51,651 nucleotides of DNA from Rhodopila sp. (lineage in GTDB: Bacteria; Pseudomonadota; Alphaproteobacteria; Acetobacterales; Acetobacteraceae). The stretch is from the NCBI GenBank assembly GCA_031291715.1, contig JARLIN010000448.1, positions 1 to 51,651 of the forward strand. The letters run 5' to 3'. The notes below the pieces were generated by a model that saw only the letters and a program-made list of their open reading frames with translations, did no database searches and was not told the origin of the DNA. Below, in pieces: positions 17,756 to 26,900 of the stretch (position 1 is its first letter; each line of letters begins with the position of its first letter). The translations under genes were made by a program, and so were the position numbers.

Positions 17756-17922
17756 TGTTGCCACCGCCCCTTGAGAGACGATGTTGGGATAGGCGTGCGA
17801 CATTCCCCGGGTTTCCTGCTGCGACAAATGGGGAAAGCTCGAGACGAATGCGCAAGCATCATGTGCGAAACAACCATCGCGCGATCGGCTTCGCCCACGG
17901 CATCCGGCTAGCGCTGCGTTGA
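17755..17922 (+). CDS. Possible small ORF, 55 aa, with a strong ribosome-binding site
   Basis: An AAGGAGG sequence at 17741-17747 lies 7 nt before ATG 17755, an ideal spacing, and the ATG overlaps the stop of the preceding small ORF. The 55-residue product is very basic (many Arg and His) and its end overlaps the 3' end of the opposite-strand gene at 17859. The basic composition could also result from reading the antisense of unrelated DNA, so support rests mainly on the ribosome-binding site. Confidence 0.22.
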   Translation: MLPPPLERRCWDRRATFPGFPAATNGESSRRMRKHHVRNNHRAIGFAHGIRLALR

Positions 17923-19097
17923 AGCAGTTGTGCCGCGCGCCAGGTTGTCGCGCTTTCGATGCAAGTGAGTCGTTCCTGCAGGCGTGCGATGACCGACGAT
18001 GCTGCACCGAGTCCGGACTGTGCCTCATCGCGCTCCGTCGTCACAGCCGCCAGCGCCTGCTCGGCCGCCTGAAGTTCGCTACTTCGGCGATCGCGCTCTT
18101 CCGTCGCGATGCCAAGCGCTTGCTCGGCTGACCGGCGCAGGCCTTCCTGATGGTTCCTCTCCTCGGTCATTTCGGCAAGCGCTTGCTCGGCTGACCGACG
18201 CAGGGCTTCCTGATGGTTTCTCTCCTCGGTCATGTCAGCAAGTGCCTGCTCCGTGGCGCGCAGGAGGCTCATATCGCCGTCTCTCGCCGCCTGTATCGAC
18301 TGGACCGTTGTAGTGGCATCCGCCAGTTGGGCTCTCACATCCACGAGTTCCTGCCGGGCTTCGGCCAATATTCTGGTCAGCGCCACTCGCTCCAGTGAGC
18401 CACGCCCCGGCCCAGTAAGCGTGAATCCCTGAGCGGATCCGTCAGCTTTGCCCCGGATCTCTGTCCCGACGCGCACCTTGGATGGATCGGCGACTTCAGC
18501 ATGAGCCAGGCGGGCCTGATCGACCGAGATCGCTTCCGGTAGAACAGATGCCAGCTTTCGATAGAGATATTCTCCATCCTCGATCAAACGAGGGAACGAT
18601 AACAGGATTACCGGAATATCCGCTTTGACCAATTGATCCAGCAGTTGGTGGAAGCCGACAGCCAGCAGGCGCGCCTGATCGATTGGGCTGGTCGAATAAA
18701 CGATTCCGCCCCAGGTATGCCCGATATGCTCCCAGGTTTGTTCGAGGTCAGCCATCCATGGATTTGATCGGTGCAGCGCTTGTATTTCGATAATCGAACG
18801 GCTCGCCGCCGCCTCGGACAGGTCGCGCATCGGGATCACGACCGCATCGAACTGCAAGTTTCCGCGCGCGATCACATCGTGAATTATCTGATAGGTAAAG
18901 GGTGATTTAATGACGTACGGCAGGTCGCCAGCATTAGGCAACGGCATGTCTTCCAAGCCGGCATGCGCCCAGTCATCCCATCCCGCCGCCGAACCCGCGC
19001 GAGCAAGATGCGTATCCAATCCGAGTTCTGTCAGATAGCGGACCAGGAAGCTCGTTCCGGCCCGACCGGTTCCAGCTATCAGGAGATGTCTCGGCAA
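17859..19097 (-). CDS. P-loop sulfotransferase-like protein with C-terminal coiled coil
   Basis: A 412-residue protein. The N-terminus has a phosphate-binding loop, LLIAGTGRAGTSFLVRYL at about residues 5-22, of the sulfotransferase type (PAPS 5'-phosphosulfate loop), followed by a fold extending to about residue 215. The C-terminal part (about 235-385) is a long coiled coil rich in Glu, Gln and Arg, with two near-perfect copies of a 21-residue unit that includes EQALAEMTEERNHQE. Similar sulfotransferase-plus-coiled-coil proteins occur near surface-polysaccharide genes, and polysaccharide genes lie 2-4 kb away. Catalysis is not assured, since other key residues cannot be placed by eye. Confidence 0.7.
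   Translation of the reverse strand: MPRHLLIAGTGRAGTSFLVRYLTELGLDTHLARAGSAAGWDDWAHAGLEDMPLPNAGDLPYVIKSPFTYQIIHDVIARGNLQFDAVVIPMRDLSEAAASRSIIEIQALHRSNPWMADLEQTWEHIGHTWGGIVYSTSPIDQARLLAVGFHQLLDQLVKADIPVILLSFPRLIEDGEYLYRKLASVLPEAISVDQARLAHAEVADPSKVRVGTEIRGKADGSAQGFTLTGPGRGSLERVALTRILAEARQELVDVRAQLADATTTVQSIQAARDGDMSLLRATEQALADMTEERNHQEALRRSAEQALAEMTEERNHQEGLRRSAEQALGIATEERDRRSSELQAAEQALAAVTTERDEAQSGLGAASSVIARLQERLTCIESATTWRAAQLLQRSASRMPWAKPIARWLFRT
18131..18256 (-). repeat. 63-bp in-gene tandem repeat (two copies)
   Basis: Two tandem 63-bp units, offset from 18131 to 18194, encode the 21-residue coiled-coil unit twice. The copies differ at only a few bases, implying a recent duplication and a region prone to length change by slippage or recombination. 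Confidence 0.8.
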
Positions 19098-19149
19098 AGG
19101 TCAATCCTCCCGCTAACATCGCCTTTCTGTGGGCGAACGATTGAAGTGA

Positions 19150-19190
19150 GGCAGCGTCGCGCATCCGAACTCTGCGTGGGCGACGCTGCC
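19150..19190. repeat. Perfect 11-bp inverted repeat
   Basis: GGCAGCGTCGC (19150-19160) and GCGACGCTGCC (19180-19190) flank a 19-nt spacer, about 50-90 bp upstream of the start at 19097. It could be a leader-RNA hairpin of that gene or a protein-binding dyad. Confidence 0.6.
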
Positions 19191-19293
19191 TGCTCTGATC
19201 AACCTATATGGATCGAACGGCCTTTATGTGGAGGTGCATGGCTGTGACCCTTTGTTGCTTCGCTACGTTTCAGGGGAGGCGTCCGTTCGCGAA

Positions 19294-19310
19294 GTTACAA
19301 TCGTTACAAT
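19294..19310. promoter_or_regulatory. Tandem GTTACAAT direct repeat, possible regulator site
   Basis: GTTACAAT occurs twice with 9-bp periodicity (19294-19301 and 19303-19310), in an AT-richer patch about 200 bp upstream of the opposite-strand gene at 19097. Direct repeats of this kind can bind a regulator on successive turns of the helix. No cognate regulator is visible nearby. Confidence 0.3.
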
Positions 19311-19400
19311 TCTACCATGACCGGCGAGCCTCGCCCGAAGCACGCACGGATCAATGATACAATTCGTGACATCCGCGCAGACAACGCCGGCGGATGACAT

Positions 19401-20264
19401 TCATGCGATGGTCTTGCTCACCACCCCCAACCGCCCCGCCATCTCCTGGATGAACTGCCACGCCACGCGGCCCGACCGGGCACCGCGTGTCACCGACCAT
19501 TCCACCGCCTCAGCATGCAGTTCCTCGGTCGTGATCGGCAACCCGATATCCGCGGCGTATCCGTCGATCATCGCGAGGAAGGTCGGCTGATCACAGTTAT
19601 GGAATCCCAACCACAGACCGAACCTGTCGGACAAAGACACCTTTTCCTCGATCGACTCGTTCGGATTGATCGCGGTGGAACGCTCGTTCTCAATCATGTC
19701 GCGCGGCATCAAATGCCGGCGGTTGGACGTGGCGTAGAACAGCACGTTGTCCGGCCGGCCCTCGATGCCGCCGTCCAGCACCGACTTCAGCGCCTTGTAG
19801 TCCGCGTCCTCTTTCTCGAACGACAGGTCGTCGCACAGGATCAGGCAACGCCGAGCCTCCGGACGGAGCAGGTTCAGCAGCTCGGGCAGCGTGCGGATAT
19901 CCTCCCGGTGGATTTCGATCAGCACCAGACAGCCCGGGTTTTCCTGGTTTGCCACAGCGTGGGTCGCCTTCACCAGCGACGACTTCCCCATCCCGCGTGC
20001 ACCCCACAGCATGGCATTGTTGGCCGGCAGGCCGCGGGCGAAGCGCAGTGTGTTCTCCACCAGGATGGTCTTCTGCCGGTCCACGCCCTTCAGCAGGCCG
20101 ATGTCAACGCGGGAGATTTTACGCACCGGCGCCAGGCGGGCGGGCGACGGGTGCCACACGAAGGCATCCGCAGAACCCAGGTCCAAAGCCGCGGGCGGCG
20201 GGGGCGCCAGGCGCTCCAACGCGTCCGCGATGCGGGTTATCAGGTCGATCGAAGTCTGTTCCAT
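19401..20264 (-). CDS. DUF815 family AAA+ ATPase
   Basis: A 287-residue P-loop ATPase. Walker A is GARGMGKSS at residues 88-96 and Walker B lies in CLILCDDLSFE near residues 140-150. The segment LKGVDRQKTILVENTLRFARGLPANN before Walker A and the later ATSNRRHLMPRDM (sensor-type) are typical of the DUF815 family. The role is unproven. The gene is placed divergently to yajC, an arrangement I recall from many alphaproteobacteria, which hints at a link to envelope or secretion functions. Confidence 0.88.
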   Translation of the reverse strand: MEQTSIDLITRIADALERLAPPPPAALDLGSADAFVWHPSPARLAPVRKISRVDIGLLKGVDRQKTILVENTLRFARGLPANNAMLWGARGMGKSSLVKATHAVANQENPGCLVLIEIHREDIRTLPELLNLLRPEARRCLILCDDLSFEKEDADYKALKSVLDGGIEGRPDNVLFYATSNRRHLMPRDMIENERSTAINPNESIEEKVSLSDRFGLWLGFHNCDQPTFLAMIDGYAADIGLPITTEELHAEAVEWSVTRGARSGRVAWQFIQEMAGRLGVVSKTIA

Positions 20265-20347
20265 ACGGGCGGGATTCCACGGCGGCTTGACGAAAGAAGG
20301 GCGGAAACTATGGTCCGGCCTCGCTCATCGCAAGGACCCGCGCACCC

Positions 20348-20737
20348 ATGAACCCGTTTACCCTGATTTCCCCGGCCTATGCGCAGGACGCCGCGGGCAT
20401 CCTGGGGAGTGCGACACAGTTCGCCCCACTGGTCCTGATCTTCGCCGTCTTCTATTTCATGCTGATCCGTCCTCAGCAGCAGAAGCAGAAGGAAATGCGC
20501 GCCATGATCGGCGCCCTGAAGCGCGGCGACAAAGTCGTCACCGGCGGTGGCATCCTCGGTGTGGTGCAGAAAGTGCCAATGGTGCAGGACAAGGACGGCA
20601 AGCAGGTCGCCTCCAGCGAGATCGAGGTGGAAATCGCCCCGAACCTGCGCGTGACCGTGCTACGGGAAACGATCACCAGCGTGATCAAGCCGGTCGTGGC
20701 GAACGACACCAAGCCGGTGAAGGACAAGGCATCCTAG
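20348..20737 (+). CDS. yajC: Preprotein translocase accessory subunit YajC
   Basis: A 129-residue protein with one membrane helix (about residues 24-42) followed by the YajC hallmark YFMLIRPQQQKQKEMRAMI and the beta domain LKRGDKVVTGGGILGVVQKV. YajC associates with SecDF and SecYEG in the inner membrane. The usual downstream secD and secF genes are absent here: the next gene is a glycosyltransferase on the opposite strand. Confidence 0.94.
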   Translation: MNPFTLISPAYAQDAAGILGSATQFAPLVLIFAVFYFMLIRPQQQKQKEMRAMIGALKRGDKVVTGGGILGVVQKVPMVQDKDGKQVASSEIEVEIAPNLRVTVLRETITSVIKPVVANDTKPVKDKAS

Positions 20738-20765
20738 ACGGCGGGCTCCGCGCCGCGCCCACCGG

Positions 20766-21992
20766 TCAAGCCACGCCCTGACGTTGGGCGAGGGCCCTCA
20801 GACAGATCGCCTCGAACTGCCGCGCCACGCGGGACCACGAAAACCGCTCCTCCATCAGTGCTCGCGCCGCCCCGGCGATGCGGGCACGGAGCGATGCGTC
20901 GTCCATCAACCTCAGGATTGAACGCGCGAAAGCCTCCGCATCGTCGGCACGGAGGAAATTTTCCCCGTCGGTGACGTCAAGGCCCTCGATCCCCAGGGTG
21001 GTGGAGACCACCGGCCGCCCCATCGCCATCGCCTCGAACGCCTTGATTCGGGTGCCGCTGCCGACAAACAGCGGGATGACGTAGACGTTGGCCTGCGCGA
21101 CGTAGGGGCGGATGTCCTCAACGAAGCCGGTCAGCGTCACGTTCAGCCCGCGTTCCCTGATCTTGTCGGACAGTGCGGCGGGCGGGTTGCGACCGATGAT
21201 CACCGCCCGGATCCGCGGTCGGGCGCGCACCAGCAGGGGAAACACCTCGTCCAGCAGAAAATGAATGCCGTCGACATTGGCCGCCCAGCTCATGGTGGCG
21301 GTGAAGACCAGGGTGCCGCCGTCGGGAGGCGGGTCGACGTCCGGTGGGTTCATGGCGAAGAACGCGAGATCGACGCCGGTGTCGATCGCCTCCACCACCG
21401 GCAGGCGATAGCGTTTCGCCAGGGCGTCCCGGTCGCGCTCTGACACCGCGACCACCGAGTCGTAGCGGGCGAGGCTTTCTTGTTCGAGCCGTGCCATCTT
21501 CCGGCTTTGTTCGGCCCAGACCATGCGCCAGATGCCGGTGGCACGCTTGGCGTGCCGCTCGAAGATTTCGGCTTCGACGTTGTGGGTGAACATCACCGAG
21601 GCGGCGTCGATCCGCGGCGGCATCAGCACGTCGGCATGCGGAAAATCCGCCACGACCACGTCCGGCCGATCGGCCAGCGCGCCGCGGATGACGGCGCTGC
21701 CGGCGGCGGAGCGGTCGGTAGCAGCCGCGACCGGCAACCGGCTGGCCAGCGCCACCATCCGGCGCACCCGAGACGCCGGCTGCTCGGGCCACGACAGGAA
21801 CCGGTCGCAGGCGGCATCGATGTCGGCCGCGTACCGGGCATAATCCGCGGGCGCCGGGGAGGCGAGCGTCACATCGAACGCGCCGCCTTTCATCCCGCGC
21901 AGGATGTTGCCGGTGCGGATCTTGCCGCCCTGGTCCATCGGGAACAGAAAGCGTGGGCTGACGAACAGCAGCCTTGGGCGACTCACCAGCAC
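20766..21992 (-). CDS. Glycosyltransferase family 4 protein
   Basis: A 408-residue GT-B glycosyltransferase. The N-terminal domain starts LLFVSPRFLFPMDQGGKIR, with the Gly-rich loop that binds near the acceptor. The C-terminal domain holds LVFTATMSWAANVDG and the GTRIKAFEAMAMGRPVVST segment, with the family's sugar-nucleotide-binding Glu residues. It likely adds a sugar to a polysaccharide or lipid carrier on the cytoplasmic side. Its start overlaps the end of the sugar-nucleotide dehydrogenase gene by 10 bp, so the two are co-translated and probably work in one exopolysaccharide or glycan pathway. Confidence 0.9.
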   Translation of the reverse strand: MLVSRPRLLFVSPRFLFPMDQGGKIRTGNILRGMKGGAFDVTLASPAPADYARYAADIDAACDRFLSWPEQPASRVRRMVALASRLPVAAATDRSAAGSAVIRGALADRPDVVVADFPHADVLMPPRIDAASVMFTHNVEAEIFERHAKRATGIWRMVWAEQSRKMARLEQESLARYDSVVAVSERDRDALAKRYRLPVVEAIDTGVDLAFFAMNPPDVDPPPDGGTLVFTATMSWAANVDGIHFLLDEVFPLLVRARPRIRAVIIGRNPPAALSDKIRERGLNVTLTGFVEDIRPYVAQANVYVIPLFVGSGTRIKAFEAMAMGRPVVSTTLGIEGLDVTDGENFLRADDAEAFARSILRLMDDASLRARIAGAARALMEERFSWSRVARQFEAICLRALAQRQGVA

Positions 21993-23299
21993 AGGCCCTC
22001 ATAGACGATGCCGGGATGCGCGCGCAGGTCCGCCAGGCCGGCGAGGTCGATCACGACATGGCCGTTCAATGAGGCCAGCAAGGCCGGCCGATCCTCGGGG
22101 GCGACATGGCCGATGATGGCGACCTTGGCGCTGGACAGGGCGGCTTCCGGGCTGACGACCATCAGCCGCTCCAGATGCGGGATTTCCCGGTCGATATAGG
22201 CGCGGTTGGAGCCCATCAGGGTCGCGACCTGCACGAAACGGTCATAGATGCGCAAGTCGTAGCCCTTGCCAAGCAGCTTCTCGGCCAGCAGCACGAACGG
22301 GGATTCGCGCAGGTCATCGGTCCCCTGCTTGAACGCCAGGCCGAACAGCGCGACCGGCTGCCTGCCGTGGCGGGCGACGGACTCGAACGTCCGGTCGATG
22401 ATCGCCTGGTTCGCCGGCAGCAAGTGTTTCAGCATCGGCGCGGCGAGGCCCTTCTGGTCCGCCAGCGACAGGAAGCTGCGCACGTCCTTGGGCAGGCACG
22501 AACCGCCGAAGGCGAATCCCGGCCGCAGGTAAGCGGGGGAGATGTTCAGCACACGGTCCTCGCACAGCAGCCGCAGCGCGTCCCGCGCATCGACGCCGTG
22601 GGCGGCGAGGATCGCCCCAACCTCGTTCGCGAAGGTCAGCTTCACGGCATGGAAGACGTTGGAGATGTGTTTGACGCTCTCGGCTACGCGGATGGGGGCG
22701 ACATGGACGGGCGCGTCGATCGCGCCATAGATCTCGCGCAGGATGGTGGCATCGTCGCCGGCTGGCGCACCGATCAGGGTGAAGGGCGGGGCACGGAAGT
22801 CGCGGACGGATGAGCCTTCGCGCAGGAATTCCGGGTTGCTGTAGTAGAACAGGCCTTCACCCAGGCGGCGTCCGCTGGCCTCCTCCAACAAGGGGATGAC
22901 GCGGTCCTCGGCGGTGCCGGGTGGGACGGTGGAGCGCATGACGACGGCATGCGGGCCGGGTTTTTCCCGAACCGCGGCGCCAATGGCCCTGATGACCCCG
23001 TCCACCGCGCCAAGGGCCACGCTGCCGTTGGCGGCGCTTGGGGTGCCGACGGAGATGAACGACACCTCGGTCCCGTGGACCGCCGCCGCCACGTCGTCCG
23101 TCGCGGTCAGACGGCCCTGCTGCACGGCACCGGCGATCAGCGTGTCGATCGCTTCCTCGACGATCGGGGAGCGGCCGGACGCCAGCATCGCGATCTTGCT
23201 GGGGGAGACATCGACACCAACGACCTCATGCCCCAGCTCCGCCAGGCAGCCGCAGGAAACGACGCCGACATAGCCGATACCGAAGACCGAAATACGCAT
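21983..23299 (-). CDS. Nucleotide-sugar 6-dehydrogenase (UDP-glucose/GDP-mannose dehydrogenase family)
   Basis: A 438-residue four-electron dehydrogenase that oxidises the C6 hydroxyl of UDP-glucose or GDP-mannose to a uronic acid. The NAD motif GIGYVG is at residues 7-12. The catalytic Cys268 lies in FAFGGSCLPKDVRS, and the C-terminal NAD-linked domain is complete. The overall sequence (for example MRISVFGIGYVGVVSCGCLA) resembles AlgD-type GDP-mannose dehydrogenases, but the nucleotide specificity cannot be settled by reading. It supplies an acidic sugar precursor and overlaps the GT4 gene. Confidence 0.9.
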   Translation of the reverse strand: MRISVFGIGYVGVVSCGCLAELGHEVVGVDVSPSKIAMLASGRSPIVEEAIDTLIAGAVQQGRLTATDDVAAAVHGTEVSFISVGTPSAANGSVALGAVDGVIRAIGAAVREKPGPHAVVMRSTVPPGTAEDRVIPLLEEASGRRLGEGLFYYSNPEFLREGSSVRDFRAPPFTLIGAPAGDDATILREIYGAIDAPVHVAPIRVAESVKHISNVFHAVKLTFANEVGAILAAHGVDARDALRLLCEDRVLNISPAYLRPGFAFGGSCLPKDVRSFLSLADQKGLAAPMLKHLLPANQAIIDRTFESVARHGRQPVALFGLAFKQGTDDLRESPFVLLAEKLLGKGYDLRIYDRFVQVATLMGSNRAYIDREIPHLERLMVVSPEAALSSAKVAIIGHVAPEDRPALLASLNGHVVIDLAGLADLRAHPGIVYEGLCW

Positions 23300-23521
23300 G
23301 CGCAGGCAACCTTCGCCGTTGAGACGGGGCCCTTATTGCACGGAATCATGACGGTTGGGGATTGCTTCGGATGCGAGGTGATTTACTCTCGGAGTCGACA
23401 GGGAGGTACGGGTACAAAATCATGCGCCGCAGCTTCTTTTGCCTGGAGGGCCCTAAAGGCGACAGCGATGGGGGCACGCGGCTCGACCTCCAATGGCCGC
23501 GAACAAAAAAGGAAATCCGTG

Positions 23522-23812
23522 ATGCTATTCGCCGTGATTCGCCACGACAAACCGAACAGCCTTGATCTGAGATTGTCAGAAAGACCCAAGCACCTCGAAT
23601 ATCTCAAGACCGTTCTCGACAAGATCATGTACGGCGGCGCGCTTCTTGATGACGACGGCAAACAGGTTGGGTCCGTGCTGATGATCGACGTGGCGGACAA
23701 GGCCGCCGCTGAAGCATTTGCCGATGCGGACCCCTTTGTCGATGCCGGGCTGTTTGCCAGCACCGCGATCCGGGGATTCCGGCCGGTATTCAAAGACGGC
23801 GATTGGCTTTGA
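23522..23812 (+). CDS. YciI family protein
   Basis: A 96-residue protein with the YciI-like dimeric alpha/beta barrel. It begins MLFAVIRHDKPNSLDLR, and the SERPKHLEYL segment carries the His expected near the active site. An AAGGAAA ribosome-binding sequence precedes the ATG at 23522; the same frame is open further upstream but overlaps the opposite-strand dehydrogenase. The function of the family is poorly defined. It stands alone, followed by a MITE-like element. Confidence 0.85.
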   Translation: MLFAVIRHDKPNSLDLRLSERPKHLEYLKTVLDKIMYGGALLDDDGKQVGSVLMIDVADKAAAEAFADADPFVDAGLFASTAIRGFRPVFKDGDWL

Positions 23813-23818
23813 GTTGAA

Positions 23819-23903
23819 TTATACCAACTCGCGCAAAGACTGACACGCCGGGCCATGACAAGGGGGGCTGCCCGTGGGTTAATCTTTACGGCGCTCGGTA
23901 TTA
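23819..23903. repeat. MITE-like element, short copy (about 85 bp)
   Basis: Begins TTATACCAACTCGCG and ends CGGCGCTCGGTATTA, so its ends are imperfect inverted repeats of a TATACCAA-type sequence. Its last 35 bp closely match the right end of the larger element at 37569-37821 (GCCCGTGnGTTAATCTTTnC shared), and its first 30 bp match 51184-51217. The right end provides the stop codon of the GGDEF-EAL gene. No coding capacity. Confidence 0.65.
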
Positions 23904-26900
23904 GATGGCGCTCTGCGCTTCGACCACGGAGCCTGACGATTCCGCGAAGTAATCGAGCGCATCCTGCAGTGTCCGAGGCACGCTGAACAAATAGCCCTGC
24001 GCCTCGGTACACCCGGTTTCGCGGATTAGGTTGAGTTGATCGAGCGTCTCGATGCCTTCCGCGGTCGTCGTGATGTTGAGTTTGTTGGCAAGCATCACGA
24101 TCGAACTGACGATCGCGGCGCAGTCCGCCCGCGTCGCCATTTCCCGCACGAAAGACTGGTCGATCTTGATCTTGTCGAACGGGAAGCTGCGGAGGTAGCT
24201 CAGCGAGGAGTAGCCCGTGCCGAAATCGTCGAGGGCTATGCGCAGGCCGAGCGCATGCAGCCGGCGCAACAACGCGATCGTCGCTTCGTTGTTTTTCAGC
24301 AGCGTTGTTTCGGTGATTTCCAGCTCCAGCCGGCTTGCCGGCAGGCCGGAGGCACCGAGAGCGGCGGCAACGATATCGACGATGTTGCTGCTATCGAGCT
24401 GCGTTCCCGACAGGTTTATCGCCACCTTGACCTCGTCAGGTAGTTGCATGGCATCGGAGCAGGCTTTGTTTAAAACCCATGCTCCGATGCCATGAATCAA
24501 TCCCGTCTCCTCCGCGATCTGAATGAACTGTCCAGGAGAGACGGTCCCGCGGACGGGGTGATTCCAGCGGATCAGGGCTTCGAAACCAGCAATGCGGTCA
24601 CTGCTGAGGTCCCATAAAGGCTGATAGAGAAGCTCGAACTCCTGTCGTTCCAGCGCGGTGCTCAGGTCCTCCTCGATCGCGAGGCGTGACAGCAACTGCC
24701 GTTCCATGTCCGCCTCGAACAGGCTGCAAACGCCACGCCCTTTGGCTTTGGCCTGATAGAGTGCCATATCCGCGTTCTTGAGCAGCGTATCCGCGTCCAT
24801 CTTATCACTGCCGGCGAGGGCGATGCCGATGCTGACGCCAACGATGACGGTGTGTCCCGCAAGCTGATAAGGTGCGCTCAGGGCGCTGATGATTCGCTGG
24901 CCGAGTTGCCCCGCGGCGGCCGTCAGGTCGGACGCTACGTAGGCGATCGCGAATTCATCCCCGCCAAGGCGCGCGACGATGTCGCTGTCCCGCAGGCAGC
25001 TCCGCAGCCTTCGGCCGGCAGCTTCGAGCAGGGCGTCGCCAATCGGGTGACCTAGCGTATCGTTGACGTGCTTGAACCTGTCCAGATCGAGATAAAGCAG
25101 AGCCAGGCCGGTGTCTCGATAGGTCAGGGTGCTGATGATTTCGTCCAGGCGGATCCGGAACAGGACACGATTCGGCAGTTTCGTCAGAGCATCGTGATGC
25201 GCGGCGAAGCGGATATGCTCCTCGGCGCGCCGCTGCTCCGACACGTCCTCGTAGGTCGCGACCCAGCCACCGTCCGCGATCGGCCGTTGCGAGATGGCGA
25301 TAGACTTCCCCTGTTCGCAGGTCATGAGGATCATGCCGGATTGGCGGGCATCCGCGAGACCACGTTGTTTCAGATAAGTGTTCTCTACGACGTCCGCCGG
25401 CAAACTGCTGGATGCCTTCATGATCGCGAATACGTCGGCCGTCGGCAAACCCGCGGAGAACAAGGCCGGATCGATAGCGAACAGGTCCAGGAATCGCTTG
25501 TTGTGAACAATCAGCCTTTGGTTGCGGTCGGTCATCAGCAACCCCTGGGACATGTTGTTCAGGGCTGCATCGAAAAGCACGTTCTGGATATGCAGCGCCC
25601 GGTCACGCTCCCGCAGGGCCACGTTCTGCAGTTGCACCTCCTCCATCGCGTGGCGGGCGCGCTCATTCGCCGCGGCCAGATTGGACAAGGCCCGCTTCAG
25701 GTCGGTGATGTCGGTGCGGATACCGACGATGCCGCCGTCGGGTGTCCTTCGTTCTGTGATCAGAGCCCAGCGTTCGTTCGGCAGCTCGCGCTCCATCGGC
25801 CCCTGATTGTGGAGATGCCAGTCAACCGTCTTTCTAACAAATGCCTCGATATCACCTGTCGCCTCGGGATATTGGCCGAGTTGAGCGCCGCCGCGGATAA
25901 TGTCCTCGAACCTGGCTCCGGGACGGATGAAGTCCGAGCTAACGTGGTACATCTGGCGATATTGCTCGTTGCAGGTGACCAGCCGATCGTCGGCATCCCA
26001 CATGACAAAGCCGTCCGACATCGACTCGATGGCGCTATCAAGCATGGCGCGCGCCCTGTTGCGTTCGGCATCGGCACGTTCACGCTGGCGGCGCGCAACA
26101 TCGAGCGTCAGCGCCAGGGCGAACAGGAGCACGACGGCAATGCCGACCAGAGCGATCATGCGGTTCCGGTCGCGCACCCAGTCCGCCATCGTGGTCTTCA
26201 GATCGAGCGTCAAAGCAATCATGACGTCCGGATACAGACTTGCCCGTGCGACACCGATCGTGGGCGCCGGAACCAGATCGTGGGGCACCATGAATGCGAT
26301 GCCATTCGCCTGGACCTTGCTGATGGCGGCTCGCTGCAGCTTGCCGATCTGCATTTCATCATAAGGTTGGCTCACGAGAAGCTGGCCGTTTCGGCGCTCA
26401 AGCGAGATCCGCAGGCCGGGTATTTCGCCAACCGCGGAAAACAGGACGGAAACCAAGGGCAAAGGCACCTCGGCGATCGCGTCCAGGACCCCGACACCTG
26501 GCACGGATACCGGTCGCACGACGAGCAACACCCAATCCCCCGTTACGGGATTGCGGAGAGGCCCAGCGACGATCGCCGTGCCGCCGGAACCAGCGGATTT
26601 CAGGTCGAGCAGTTCAGCCGGAAAGTTGCCGTTCCAGGGATTAGGCCGGGCGGAGGCCCAGACCCTGCCATCGGGGCGCAGCATGATGATATCCCGGAAG
26701 GCGAAGGTCTGGAAGTTGAACCCGCGGAGCAGATGTCCGGCGGATTGGGCGTTGATCTCCTGCCCATCTCTGGCAACCGTGGCAAACAACACCGGTAAGC
26801 TGACCAGTGCGCCGTCAACCTGGAGTAACTGGCGATTTACGACGCTTTCAACGATCAGTGCGGCATTTTGAAGAGTTGTCTCCGCGGCATTCAGTGCGGT

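Larger units (their letters stand above)
19098..19400. other. 303-bp gap with an inverted repeat and a 9-bp tandem repeat
   Basis: This gap lies upstream of the P-loop/coiled-coil gene. It contains an 11-bp perfect inverted repeat (19150-19190) and a 9-bp tandem repeat of GTTACAAT (19294-19310), listed separately. I find no gene in it. Confidence 0.6.

Noticed and set aside
17859-18400. Coiled-coil tandem repeat as a phage tail fibre or SMC fragment
   Set aside because: The same frame continues into an N-terminal P-loop domain with sulfotransferase-like features and no phage genes are nearby.
25068-26798. Long open frame opposite the GGDEF-EAL gene
   Set aside because: It has no family features and mirrors a strongly conserved gene; long antisense frames are expected in GC-rich DNA.
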